NCBI RefSeq assembly: GCF_036195325.1
Contig: NZ_CP108101.1
Coordinates: 6,634,001 to 6,698,000, forward strand
From: Streptomyces sp. NBC_00234
Lineage (GTDB): Bacteria; Actinomycetota; Actinomycetes; Streptomycetales; Streptomycetaceae
DNA length: 64,000 nucleotides
Direction of reading: 5' to 3'
Made by a program: the position numbers and the translations under genes
Notes under the pieces: model-generated
The model's input: only the letters and a program-made list of their open reading frames with translations
Databases searched by the model: none
What the model was told of the DNA's origin: nothing
Shown: in pieces, positions 56,428 through 64,000 of the stretch
Numbering within the stretch: the stretch's first letter is position 1
How the letters are laid out: each line of letters starts with the position of its first letter

Positions 56428-56518
56428 GCCGGGTGGCTTTCTGTAGGAGCCGGGCCCCGGGCCTTCCGCGAAGTGCCACTCGGGCTCTCGGAGGACCACT
56501 CGGCCCGGCATGACGTCA

Positions 56519-56539
56519 GCGCCCGCGGGGCGCGGGCGT
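56519..56539 (-). terminator. Possible expression-platform hairpin of the Mn riboswitch
   Basis: A compact stem GCCCGCG/CGCGGGC (56521-56527 with 56531-56537), extended by one or two pairs, directly after the aptamer and before the exporter start. There is no U-tract. It could be the terminator or anti-terminator part of the switch. Confidence 0.4.
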
Positions 56540-56544
56540 GTCAT

Positions 56545-56650
56545 ACCTGACCGAAGGTCTCGCCCACCCGTAAGGATCTACGAGCCCGGCCACCGGGAAC
56601 CCGAGGGCTCCAGTGTGTCGACGACCGGTTTGCGGGGCTACTCCCCTTCG
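56545..56650 (-). ncRNA. yybP-ykoY manganese riboswitch
   Basis: On the minus strand the leader of the GDT1 gene shows the conserved landmarks of the yybP-ykoY aptamer in order: AAGGGGAGTAGCCCC at the 5' side, then CGCAAACC, then GTCGACACACTG, a variable GC hairpin with CCCGGTGGCCGGG, and GGGTGGGCGAGACCTTCGG with the final GTC closing the P1 side. These are the elements that hold Mn2+ between the two loops. The gene behind it is a manganese exporter, the normal partner of the class. It begins roughly 115 nt from the divergent 2Fe-2S gene start. Confidence 0.85.
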
Positions 56651-56763
56651 CAGCCGTCAACGATACCCGATCCGGAGAGGGAGGTGATCAGCTGTTCGAT
56701 CCGGGACCGGTCTGGGTAGAGTCCCACGATGATCATCCGCGCCTCGACCGGAAGTGTCCCCGC

Positions 56764-57177
56764 ATGAGCCGCCGCACCCGCAGAGCCGCCCCCGAACCGG
56801 GCACGCCCCGGCCCACCGTCAGCGTCTGCCGGGGCTGCTGCTGCGGCACCGAGAAGATTCCCGGCGTCGACCACGCAGGTCAGCTGCGCCGGCTGAAGGA
56901 AACCGCGGGCGGGAGCGCCACGGTGCGCGCCGTGGAGTGCCTGGACGCGTGCGAGCACGGCAACGTCATCGTCGTACAGCCCTCCGCCGAGGGCCGCAGG
57001 GCGGGCGGCCGGCCGGTCTGGCTCGGGCTGGTCAACGATCCGGACGCGGTGGCCGACATCGCCGCCTGGGCGGCGGACGGGGGCCCCGGCCTCGCCGACG
57101 CCCCCGACATCCTCGACCTGTACGTGTTCCAGCCCTCACGCCGTGTGCAGGCGGAGCTGGAGCGCCCCGGCCGCTGA
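56764..57177 (+). CDS. Thioredoxin-like [2Fe-2S] protein
   Basis: A 137-residue small cytosolic protein. Cluster ligands are probably the Cys residues of VSVCRGCCCGTEKIPG and ECLDACEHGNVIVVQP, in the spacing of thioredoxin-like ferredoxins, with one extra Cys in the run of three. A conserved-looking WLGLVNDPDAVADIAAW helix follows. Close relatives sit near metal or cobalamin genes; here it is divergent from the riboswitch-controlled manganese exporter, and its function is not known. The ATG is 9 nt after GGAAG. Confidence 0.82.
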   Translation: MSRRTRRAAPEPGTPRPTVSVCRGCCCGTEKIPGVDHAGQLRRLKETAGGSATVRAVECLDACEHGNVIVVQPSAEGRRAGGRPVWLGLVNDPDAVADIAAWAADGGPGLADAPDILDLYVFQPSRRVQAELERPGR

Positions 57178-57181
57178 TCCG

Positions 57182-58390
57182 TCAGCCCACCGGTGCGAAC
57201 GGTGACGGTGTCGCGCCGGTCCAGGTGTTCAGCTCGGCGCGGGCCGTCTGCTTGGTGACCCCGCCTTCCTGGACCGTGCCGCTGCGCGCCACGTAGTAGC
57301 GGCCGTCGTCGAGCGACACCAGCCCGTACTGGCCGTACTGCCCGGGCACCGCCCAGCCGTACGTACCGGTCGCCTCGTCGTGCAGCCCCGCCGGCACCAG
57401 CTGCAGCAGCGGACCGCGCTCGGGGCGCTGCTGGCCGCGGATGTCCCCCACCACGGGCCTGCGCGAACCGTCGACCGCGAAGACCGTGTAGTTGGGGAAG
57501 CCGGGCTTGGTTCCCTTGTAGGCGGCCATCAGCCAATGGCCGCTGTACCGGTCGTACTCCAGGTTCTGCACTCCGTACGTCGTGTTCCCGGTGTACGCGA
57601 AGAACTTGCCGTCCACCCGCGCCGGGCCGCTGGTGTGCGGGGCCGCCTCGGACAGCGGGCGCTCGTAGCGCTTCCACCGCTCCACGTCGTACTGCAGCAG
57701 CACCTGGTGATCGTTGTCCGTGCGGCCGGTGTGGGCGTACACGCCGTACGCGACCGTCAGCTTCTGCCGGCCGTGCTTCACGCCGAACTCCGGGCCGAAC
57801 GCGACCCCGTCGATGCCGCTGCAGCCGTACCGGTGGTCGGCGGTCTTCCCCGTGTCGCCGTCGAAGACCCCGTCGCCGTTCATGTCGGCCGTGAAGTCCC
57901 GTACGACCTCGTCGAGATAGACCGTCGAGACGACGCCCGTCGACTGGGCGTCCATGCCCATACGAGTGATGCGGTCACCGTCGAGGATCGCGATGTAGAA
58001 GGACTTCGCCGCCTTGTACTCCAGCGAGCCGTAGATCCGGCCGTCCTTCTGGTTCAGATCCAGATCGCCGAGATGCCCGGTGAACCCGGTCACCGAGCCC
58101 ACCGGCCTGCCGCGCAGATCGGTCTTGACCAGAAGATTCGTGTACGAGAAGTACATGAAGCCCTTGCGCCGGTCGATGGCCATGCCCTGGACGTGGCCGG
58201 ACTCCCAGGCACCGCCGTCGACCGCGGCGGGCAGCGGGCGGGAAGGGGCCGGGCGGCTGTCCGCCGCCACCGGCCGCGACGTCTGCGCCCCGGTGGGCGC
58301 GGCGGTGGCCGAACCCCCCGCCGTGCCGACAACCGCCGTACAGGCCAAGGCCGTTATGGCCGTCTTCCACAGGCCCCGTATGTGTCCCAT
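57182..58390 (-). CDS. Secreted beta-propeller-like protein with EF-hand-like loop
   Basis: A 402-residue exported protein. The ATG at 58390 (MGHIRGLWKTAITALACTAV, cleavage near ATAAP) follows AAGGG; an in-frame start 19 codons earlier lacks a signal-like N terminus. Repeated strand/turn units (GMAIDRRKGFMYFSYTNLLV, GHLGDLDLNQKDGRIYGSLE, GHWLMAAYKGTKPGF) suggest a propeller. The loop ADMNGDGVFDGDTG fits a Ca2+-binding EF-hand or dockerin loop. No catalytic site is obvious. Its end overlaps nothing and stands 4 nt from the convergent 2Fe-2S gene stop. Confidence 0.8.
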   Translation of the reverse strand: MGHIRGLWKTAITALACTAVVGTAGGSATAAPTGAQTSRPVAADSRPAPSRPLPAAVDGGAWESGHVQGMAIDRRKGFMYFSYTNLLVKTDLRGRPVGSVTGFTGHLGDLDLNQKDGRIYGSLEYKAAKSFYIAILDGDRITRMGMDAQSTGVVSTVYLDEVVRDFTADMNGDGVFDGDTGKTADHRYGCSGIDGVAFGPEFGVKHGRQKLTVAYGVYAHTGRTDNDHQVLLQYDVERWKRYERPLSEAAPHTSGPARVDGKFFAYTGNTTYGVQNLEYDRYSGHWLMAAYKGTKPGFPNYTVFAVDGSRRPVVGDIRGQQRPERGPLLQLVPAGLHDEATGTYGWAVPGQYGQYGLVSLDDGRYYVARSGTVQEGGVTKQTARAELNTWTGATPSPFAPVG

Positions 58391-58476
58391 GAGATGCCCG
58401 ATCCCTTCGCCGTCGTGGACCCCGGATGATGCCGGGCGCGGGTGCACGAGGGACCAATGGCGAATGAACGCGGATT

Positions 58477-58971
58477 TCAGACGGAGACCGGCCTGCCGTC
58501 CTCCAGCTCCACCGTTCCCGCCCCGGAGGCCAGCACCTCCAGTGCCGCCGCCACGCGCAGCCCCAGCGGGCCGAGCAGATAGCGGTCGAGTCCGGCGGGC
58601 TCCACGAGCTCCCAGGACAGGAGTTCCTCCTCCTGGAGCCGGATCGCGGCGAACTGATCCTCCGTCAGGATGCCTCCGTCGTACAGATACGCGGCGATCG
58701 GCGGGCGCGCACTGCCGCGCGCCCAGTCGACGGCGAGCAGCCGGCCGGGCTCCAGATCGAGGCCGATCTCCTCCGCCGTCTCCCGGCGGGCGGCCTGCCG
58801 GGGGCTCTCGCCCGTGTCCGACTCGACCGTTCCGCCGGGCAGCACCCAGCCGGCACGGTAGTTCGGTTCCACGAGGAGGAGCCGGCCGGCGTCGTCGCGG
58901 AACAGCGAGGCCGCGGCGGCCAGGACACGGGGCAGGCCCGCGATGTAGGTGGCGTAGTCAGTGGTGGTCAC
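58477..58971 (-). CDS. NUDIX hydrolase
   Basis: A 164-residue NUDIX enzyme. The Nudix box starts at GGTVESDTGESPRQAARRET and ends AEEIGLDL, complete with all Glu residues. Upstream is VLAAAASLFRDDAGRLLLVE. The GTG at 58971 (VTTTDYATY) gives the family length; the frame continues 49 codons upstream but that part is not conserved. It hydrolyses a nucleoside diphosphate derivative. It is divergent from the glycerate kinase with about 115 nt between. Confidence 0.9.
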   Translation of the reverse strand: MTTTDYATYIAGLPRVLAAAASLFRDDAGRLLLVEPNYRAGWVLPGGTVESDTGESPRQAARRETAEEIGLDLEPGRLLAVDWARGSARPPIAAYLYDGGILTEDQFAAIRLQEEELLSWELVEPAGLDRYLLGPLGLRVAAALEVLASGAGTVELEDGRPVSV

Positions 58972-59087
58972 CGGGGAAGCGTAGTGGCGGCGCCCGGCCC
59001 GGGTCCTGGACACCCATGGGCAGATCAGGGGTGGTCCGGATAGGGTCGGGGCGGCGCGACTGCCTGTTCGAAAGCAAGGGATGCAAG

Positions 59088-60221
59088 GTGACGGACGGAG
59101 CAGTGATCGAGACCGCACGCGTGCTCGTCGCGGCGGACAAGTTCAAAGGCTCGCTCACGGCCGTACAGGTCGCTGAGCGGGTGACGGCCGGGCTGCGGCG
59201 TGCCGTCCCCGGGGTGCGGGTCGAGACCCTGCCCGTCGCGGACGGCGGCGACGGCACGGTGGCGGCGGCGGTGGCCGCCGGATTCGAGCGCCGCGAGGCG
59301 CGGGTGACCGGACCCCTCGGGGAGACGGTCACCGCGGCGTACGCGCTGCGCGAGTCGACCGCCGTCGTGGAGATGGCCGAGGCTTCGGGCCTCCAGCACC
59401 TGCCGGCGGGGGTCTTCGCACCCCTCACGGCGACCACGTACGGCTCCGGCGAACTGCTGCGGGCGGCGCTCGATGCGGGCGCCCGGACCATCGTGTTCGG
59501 CGTCGGTGGCAGCGCGACCACGGACGGCGGCGCCGGCATGCTCGCCGCGCTCGGGGCCCGGTTCCTGGACGCGGACGGCAAGCCGGTCGGTCCCGGCGGC
59601 GCTGCGCTCGCCGAGCTGGCCGAGGCCGATCTGTCCGGACTCGACCCCCGCCTGGCGGACGTCGACCTGATCCTGGCCAGCGATGTGGACAACCCGCTGA
59701 CCGGGCCCAAGGGCGCCCCCGAGGTGTACGGACGGCAGAAGGGCGCGACCGAGGACGACATCGCGCTCCTCGACTCAGCCCTCAGCCACTACGCGTCCGT
59801 GCTCGGCCCGGACCACGCGGCCCTCCCCGGAGCGGGGGCGGCCGGTGGCATCGGCTACGGCGCCCTGGTGGCCCTCGGCGCCCGGTTCCGACCCGGAATC
59901 GAGGTCATGCTCGACGTCCTCGGCTTCGCTCCCGCGCTGGCCCGGGCGACGCTGGTCATCACGGGCGAGGGCTCGCTCGACGAGCAGACCCTGCACGGCA
60001 AGGCCCCGGCGGGCGTCGCCGCGGCAGCCCGCGCGGCGGGCGTGGAGGTGGTCGCCGTGTGCGGGCGCCTGGCACTGCCCCCGGAGGCCCTGGGCCGGGC
60101 GGGCATCCGCCGTGCGTACGCCCTGACGGAACTGGAGCCGGACCCCGCGGTCTGCATGGCGCAGGCGGGGCCGTTGCTGGAACGGGTGGCGGAGTCGATC
60201 GGCCAGGACTTCCTGACCTGA
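59088..60221 (+). CDS. Glycerate kinase (class II-type)
   Basis: A 377-residue glycerate kinase. Motifs are VLVAADKFKGSLTAVQVAER at the N terminus, VADGGDGTVAAA, the Gly-rich FGVGGSATTDGGAGMLAALG and the phosphate-binding LASDVDNPLTGPKGAPEVYG. It phosphorylates D-glycerate (to 2-phosphoglycerate in this family) and links glyoxylate or serine breakdown to glycolysis. GTG 59088 is chosen over an out-of-frame ATG at 59081. The stop codon lies in a (CCTGA)6 tract. Confidence 0.92.
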   Translation: MTDGAVIETARVLVAADKFKGSLTAVQVAERVTAGLRRAVPGVRVETLPVADGGDGTVAAAVAAGFERREARVTGPLGETVTAAYALRESTAVVEMAEASGLQHLPAGVFAPLTATTYGSGELLRAALDAGARTIVFGVGGSATTDGGAGMLAALGARFLDADGKPVGPGGAALAELAEADLSGLDPRLADVDLILASDVDNPLTGPKGAPEVYGRQKGATEDDIALLDSALSHYASVLGPDHAALPGAGAAGGIGYGALVALGARFRPGIEVMLDVLGFAPALARATLVITGEGSLDEQTLHGKAPAGVAAAARAAGVEVVAVCGRLALPPEALGRAGIRRAYALTELEPDPAVCMAQAGPLLERVAESIGQDFLT

Positions 60222-60241
60222 CCTGACCTGACCTGACCTGA
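60212..60241. repeat. (CCTGA)6 pentanucleotide tract over the glycerate kinase stop codon
   Basis: Six exact tandem CCTGA units. The first unit is inside the last codons, the TGA at 60219-60221 is the stop, and the rest follow it. Loss or gain of units before the stop would shift frame, but later units offer other stops, so the protein end changes little. Confidence 0.85.
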
Positions 60242-60257
60242 CGGGTGGGGGGTGGCG

Positions 60258-60320
60258 GGGGCCGATTCGGGGGCTCTGCCCCGGACCCCCCGCTCCTCAA
60301 TCGCCGGAGGGGCTTGATCG
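60258..60320. repeat. Common Streptomyces intergenic repeat with two small hairpins
   Basis: It includes GGGGC-TCT-GCCCC (60270-60282) followed by the CGCTCCTCAATCGCCGGAGG string. This GGGGCTCTGCCCC...CTCAATCGCCGGAGGGGCT pattern recurs in many Streptomyces intergenic regions and is probably a terminator-like repeat between the convergent glycerate kinase and PucR genes. Confidence 0.6.
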
Positions 60321-60324
60321 CTCC

Positions 60325-61044
60325 TCACCGCACCGCCGTCAGGCGGAACGCGTCGAGCGCCAACGTCATCTCGATCAGCTCGCGCGGTCGCGACAACGAC
60401 CGTGACGTCAGCGTCTCCAGCCGTCGCAGGCGGTTGAACACCGTGTTCCGGTGGCAGAACAGCCGCCCCGCCGCCCGCCCCGCGGATCCGTCGCACTCCA
60501 GCCACGCGTCCAGCGTCTCCACGAGCAGCGCCCGGTCCGCGGGCTCCAGCGTCAGCAGCGGACCGAAGACCTCGGCGACCAGCCGCGCCGACAGCTCCGG
60601 CTGGCTCACCACCAGCGCCGTCGTCAGCCGCTCGTCCAGGCGCACGATCCCCGTCGAACCCGGAGCGCACGTCAGCAGCGCCGCCTCGGCCAGCCGCCGG
60701 GCCCGGTCCAGCTCGGCCAGACCGTCCACCACCGGGCCGACGCCGCCCGGACCGGGACACCGCCCCACCAGCACCGCGGTCAGGTCGGCCAGGCTCCGGT
60801 CGCCGAGGCCGACGACGGCGATCTCGCGGTCCGCCCGCGTCCGCCAGAGGAACCGCATGCCGTCGACGTCCACGACCCTGTGCACCGGCCCACGCCGCTC
60901 GGCGCGCAGCACCGCCACCGCGTAACGCCCCCGCTCGGGCAGCCCCAGTCCCGCAGCCGCCCGCTCCGCGAGGTCGGGCGACGCCCTGCCCTCCAGCAGC
61001 GCGTCGAGCAGCGCCCGGACCCGCTCGTCACTGCGCCGCTGCAT
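60325..61044 (-). CDS. PucR/CdaR-type transcriptional regulator
   Basis: A 239-residue regulator. Its C-terminal HTH_30 domain is CHRNTVFNRLRRLETLTSRS, then RPRELIEMTLALDAFRL. The ATG at 61044 follows GGGAG at a good distance; an earlier in-frame Met adds low-complexity sequence. It is shorter than full PucR proteins and seems to lack the N-terminal ligand domain. It is divergent from the livF-type operon, so it probably regulates that transporter. Confidence 0.87.
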   Translation of the reverse strand: MQRRSDERVRALLDALLEGRASPDLAERAAAGLGLPERGRYAVAVLRAERRGPVHRVVDVDGMRFLWRTRADREIAVVGLGDRSLADLTAVLVGRCPGPGGVGPVVDGLAELDRARRLAEAALLTCAPGSTGIVRLDERLTTALVVSQPELSARLVAEVFGPLLTLEPADRALLVETLDAWLECDGSAGRAAGRLFCHRNTVFNRLRRLETLTSRSLSRPRELIEMTLALDAFRLTAVR

Positions 61045-61314
61045 CCTCTGCTCCCCGTTCCGCGGACACGCCGGGCTCTGCGGGCCGCTCATGGCTGGTG
61101 AGGATGCCACCGGTGTGTGCGGGCGCAACAGGGCGTCGCCGCCCTCTGTGCGCGTGCACAACCGCACCCTTCACTCGCTGGTCACCCGCATCGTCTCCGG
61201 CGTACGCCGTGGACGCGCGGCCCGCCCGGTGCTGGTCTGTGGCCCCACGACCCACCACGACGCAACGCACCACACACGACGTACGACAACGACAAGGCGG
61301 AAGGAGGAGGACGC

Positions 61315-62112
61315 ATGGCAACGCTCGAGATCCGCGCACTGTCCGTGGGCTACGGCCCGGTACGGGCTCTGCGCGACGTCTCCGTCGACGTGCCGGCCGG
61401 CGCGATTACCGCCGTTCTCGGTGGCAACGGCGCCGGCAAGACCACGCTGCTGCGGGCCGTATCGCGGACCCTCGGCTTCCACCGCGGGACGGGCACGGGC
61501 ACCATTCGCTTCGACGGGCAGCCACTGGAAGGGCTGCGGCCCGCCCAGGTGGTGGCCGCCGGAGTGGTCCAGGTGCCGGAGGGGCGGCAGGTGTTCGCCC
61601 GGATGACGGTGGCCGACAATCTGCGGGCGGGCGCACTGGGGGCCCGCGGCGGGCGCGCGACCGTGGCCGCCGCACTGACCCGCGTACACGAACTGTTCCC
61701 GGTGCTCGCCGACCGCGCGCACCAGCGGGCCGGGCTGCTGTCCGGCGGCGAGCAGCAGATGCTGGCCATGGGGCGGGCGCTGATGGCGGGCCCCCGTCTG
61801 CTCCTGCTGGACGAACCGTCCCTCGGTCTCGCACCGCTGATGGCGCAGAAGATCGCGGAGACCGTGAAGGAGATCAACGAGGCGGGTACCTCGGTCATGC
61901 TCGTCGAGCAGAACGCGGCCATCGCCCTGCGGCTCGCCTCCACGGCGTACGTCCTGGACGTCGGCGAGGTCGTACTCGACGGACCGGCCGACGAACTCGC
62001 CGCGTCCGACGAGGTACGCCGCCGCTACCTGGGCGTCGTCGACGAGACGGCCGCCGAGGACGCGGACCGGGCGGGCACGGCCCCCCGCACGCTGAGCAGG
62101 TGGTCCGCGTGA
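61315..62112 (+). CDS. Branched-chain-type ABC transporter ATPase (LivF-like)
   Basis: A 265-residue ATPase. Walker A is GGNGAGKT, the signature LSGGEQQMLAMG, Walker B LLLLDEPSLGLAP and the switch region VEQNAAIALRLA. The length and the LFPVLADRAHQRAGLLSGGE stretch are typical of LivF. The ATG at 61315 has an excellent ribosome site (GGAAGGAGGAGG). It is the first gene of a liv-type operon with overlaps at every junction. A substrate-binding protein is not in the window, and the order (F, G, H, M) places the ATPases first. Confidence 0.94.
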   Translation: MATLEIRALSVGYGPVRALRDVSVDVPAGAITAVLGGNGAGKTTLLRAVSRTLGFHRGTGTGTIRFDGQPLEGLRPAQVVAAGVVQVPEGRQVFARMTVADNLRAGALGARGGRATVAAALTRVHELFPVLADRAHQRAGLLSGGEQQMLAMGRALMAGPRLLLLDEPSLGLAPLMAQKIAETVKEINEAGTSVMLVEQNAAIALRLASTAYVLDVGEVVLDGPADELAASDEVRRRYLGVVDETAAEDADRAGTAPRTLSRWSA

Positions 62113-62912
62113 GGACCGCGCCCGTCACCACCGAACCCACGACGGCACCGGCCGCGCTCGCCGTCCGCGACGTGACCGTACGGTTCGCCGGCCTCACCGC
62201 CCTCGACGGCATCTCCTTCACCGTCGAACCGGGCAGTGTGCACGCCGTCATCGGTCCCAACGGGGCAGGCAAGTCGACCTGCTTCAACGTGCTCTCGGGC
62301 GTCTACAAGGCGTCCTCGGGAACGGTGCACCTCGGCACCACCGAGCTGACCGGACTCGCCCCGCACCGGATCGCCGCACTCGGCGTGGCCCGGACCTTCC
62401 AGAACCTGGCCCTGCCCCCGCACGCCACGGTCGCCGAGAGCATGCTGCTCGGCCGGCACCGCCTCACCCGGTCCGGGTTCCTGGCCACCGGACTCCGGCT
62501 GCCGTCCGCGGCCCGTGAGGCCCGGAGCCACCTCGAACGGGTCCGCGAGATCGCCGAGTTCATCGGTCTGGAGAAGGAGCTGGACCACCCCGCGGGCGCG
62601 CTCCCGTACGGGAAGCAGAAGCTCGTCGAGCTCGGCCGCGCCCTGTGCATGGAACCGCAGGTGCTGCTCCTGGACGAACCCGTCGCCGGGATGACCGCCG
62701 ACGAACGGCGCCGCGTGGCGGCGGTGGTCGCCGGTGTACGCGACAGCCTCGGCATCTCCATCGTGCTGGTCGAGCACGACATGGGGGTGGTGATGCGGCT
62801 CGCGGACGCGGTGACCGTACTCGACTTCGGACGCAGGATCGCGGACGGCACACCCGCCGAGGTCCAGAACGACCCGGCCGTCGTCCGGGCCTACTTGGGG
62901 GCACAGGAATGA
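62109..62912 (+). CDS. Branched-chain-type ABC transporter ATPase (LivG-like)
   Basis: A 267-residue ATPase. Walker A is GPNGAGKS, the Q-loop is ARTFQNLALPPHATVAESML, the signature segment is LPYGKQKLVELGRALC and Walker B is VLLLDEPVAGMTADE, all as in LivG. The GTG start overlaps the LivF stop (GTGA). Only the first 15 or so residues are variable. It pairs with LivF to drive the permeases. Confidence 0.94.
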   Translation: MRTAPVTTEPTTAPAALAVRDVTVRFAGLTALDGISFTVEPGSVHAVIGPNGAGKSTCFNVLSGVYKASSGTVHLGTTELTGLAPHRIAALGVARTFQNLALPPHATVAESMLLGRHRLTRSGFLATGLRLPSAAREARSHLERVREIAEFIGLEKELDHPAGALPYGKQKLVELGRALCMEPQVLLLDEPVAGMTADERRRVAAVVAGVRDSLGISIVLVEHDMGVVMRLADAVTVLDFGRRIADGTPAEVQNDPAVVRAYLGAQE

Positions 62913-63799
62913 CCACCTTCATCGAACTCCTCCTCGGCGGCCTCTCCATAGGCTCGGTCTACGCGCTGATCGCGCTCGGCTTCGTCGTCATCTTCAAGGC
63001 CACCGAGGTCGTCAACTTCGCCCACGCCTCCCTGCTGCTGGCCGGCGGGTACGTCACCGCCGTGCTCCACGACGACATCGGCTTCTGGCCCGCGCTCGCC
63101 GTCGGGATCGCCGGGGCCGCGGTCGTCGGTGCGTCGGTCGAGTTCTTCGTCATGCGCCGCTACCGGGGCAGCGACCACAGCGTCCTGGCCATCGTCACCA
63201 TCGGCGTCGACATCATCCTCGTCACCGAACTCACCCGGCGCATGGGCACCGACGTCCTGGCGCTCGGCGACCCGTGGGGCGACGACGTCGTCACCATCGG
63301 CGGAGTCACCCTCGCCGAGACCCGCATCGCGGCGTTCCTCGTGGCGGGACTCCTCATCACGGTGTTCCTGCTCGCCTTCCGGTACACCTCCTGGGGCGTC
63401 TCGATGCGGGCCGCCGCGGAGAACCCGCAGACCGCCGCCCTCATGGGCATCAAGCTCGGCAGGGTCTCGCTCTCCGCCTGGGCGGTCGCCGGAGCGCTCG
63501 CCGCCGTCGCCGCGCTCTTCCTCACCGTGTTCCCGACGCCCGGACTCGAACGCGCCACCTCGCTCGCCGCGCTCAAGGCGTTCCCCGCCGCGATCCTCGG
63601 CGGCCTCGACTCGACGACGGGCGCGCTCGCCGGAGGACTCATCGTCGGCGTCACCGAATCACTGGCCACCGGCTACCAGAGCGACCTGTCCTTCCTCGGA
63701 CGCGGCATCGGGGACCTCGCGCCCTATCTGGTGATGGTGCTCGTCCTGCTCGTCCGGCCCGCGGGACTCTTCGGCACGAAGGAGCTCGCCCGTGTCTGA
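62909..63799 (+). CDS. Branched-chain-type ABC permease (LivH-like)
   Basis: A 296-residue membrane permease with about eight hydrophobic helices. It shows the LivH N terminus TFIELLLGGLSIGSVYALIA, NFAHASLLLAGGYVTAVL, and the cytoplasmic loop MRAAAENPQTAALMGIKLGR. Its ATG overlaps the LivG stop (ATGA). The transported substrate could be a branched-chain amino acid, urea or an aromatic acid; the PucR-type regulator beside it leaves amide or N-compounds open. Confidence 0.93.
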   Translation: MTTFIELLLGGLSIGSVYALIALGFVVIFKATEVVNFAHASLLLAGGYVTAVLHDDIGFWPALAVGIAGAAVVGASVEFFVMRRYRGSDHSVLAIVTIGVDIILVTELTRRMGTDVLALGDPWGDDVVTIGGVTLAETRIAAFLVAGLLITVFLLAFRYTSWGVSMRAAAENPQTAALMGIKLGRVSLSAWAVAGALAAVAALFLTVFPTPGLERATSLAALKAFPAAILGGLDSTTGALAGGLIVGVTESLATGYQSDLSFLGRGIGDLAPYLVMVLVLLVRPAGLFGTKELARV

Positions 63800-64000
63800 C
63801 ACCGTCGAAACCGCCACGGCAGCCCCTGCGGCGCCCCCGGAGAAGACGTCCGCACCGGCCGGTCCCCTCCAGCGGCTGCGGCAGCCCCGTGCGTACCTCT
63901 GGCTCGTCGGTTCGGTGCTGCTCCTCGCGTTCCCGTTCTACCTGGACCGCTTCTGGCTCCAGGCCGGGCTGTTCGCGATGGCCGCCGCGATCGGGGCCAT
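63792..64000 (+). CDS. Branched-chain-type ABC permease (LivM-like), partial
   Basis: The GTG at 63792 overlaps the LivH stop by 8 nt. The first 69 residues are in the window: a charged and Pro/Ala-rich N terminus (VSDTVETATAAPAAPPEKTS), then the first helices (YLWLVGSVLLLAFPFYLDRF and LQAGLFAMAAAIGA). That matches LivM. The rest of the gene, and probably the substrate-binding protein gene, lies beyond the end. Confidence 0.85.
   Translation, partial: MSDTVETATAAPAAPPEKTSAPAGPLQRLRQPRAYLWLVGSVLLLAFPFYLDRFWLQAGLFAMAAAIGA

Overview
The window is high-GC DNA with strongly G/C-ending codons, many GTG starts, and repeated 4-nt ATGA or GTGA stop/start overlaps. Its gene families (F420-type luciferase-like oxidoreductase, monomeric NADP isocitrate dehydrogenase, Ada-AlkA fusion, DUF6461, Imm53) point to a Streptomyces or close relative chromosome. 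About 60 protein genes are supported. I saw no rRNA, tRNA, CRISPR array, transposase or phage gene.

1-18.8 kb is a pyrimidine/hydantoin-type degradation region. It holds an aldo/keto reductase, a beta-ureidopropionase-like nitrilase coupled to a class III aminotransferase, a LysR regulator, a TPP enzyme, an aldehyde dehydrogenase, dihydropyrimidinase, an F420-type oxidoreductase and an NCS1 permease. Two promoters in it share a 38-bp block carrying TCTACG-N2-CGTAGA, so they probably answer to one regulator. The dihydropyrimidinase is preceded by a 38-codon remnant of another copy of itself, joined by ATGA. The region is interrupted at 10-16 kb by a reverse-strand 1480-aa secreted protein (lytic-transglycosylase-like, golvesin-like and C-terminal NucA/NucB-like nuclease regions), a DUF6461 gene, and about 1 kb without recognisable genes.

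18.8-30.6 kb is mixed: a secreted LppX-like protein, a nucleotidyltransferase with an unknown coupled partner, an amidase, an AhpD-like protein, a two-component system, monomeric isocitrate dehydrogenase, and a Tat-exported deaminase-like amidohydrolase with its GntR regulator and two facing GTATAC operators. Two 180-bp imperfect palindromes with CTAG ends (6635-6814 and 21245-21424) have the same layout.

30.7-41.2 kb holds a lipoate ligase with a permuted accessory domain and a nine-gene reverse-strand operon (40078 to 31812) for an aromatic-type catabolic pathway I cannot assign to a known substrate: two FAH-family enzymes, a cyclase-family hydrolase, an FAD monooxygenase, an ACMSD-like amidohydrolase, an extradiol dioxygenase, an SDR and a two-subunit 3-oxoacid CoA-transferase. 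A divergent NahR/NodD-like LysR gene sits at its head, with a TGGATG-N5-CATCCA dyad between. This is the best candidate here for an undescribed system.

41.2-64 kb holds a lamin-tail secreted protein, an orphan Imm53 immunity gene, a GNAT acetyltransferase, a five-gene Opp/Dpp transporter followed by a gamma-glutamyltransferase-like enzyme and a phosphatase, an Ada-AlkA fusion with Ogt, a GDT1-type manganese exporter behind a yybP-ykoY riboswitch, a 2Fe-2S protein, a secreted propeller-like protein, a NUDIX hydrolase, glycerate kinase, and a PucR-type regulator divergent from a livFGHM-type transporter that runs off the window.
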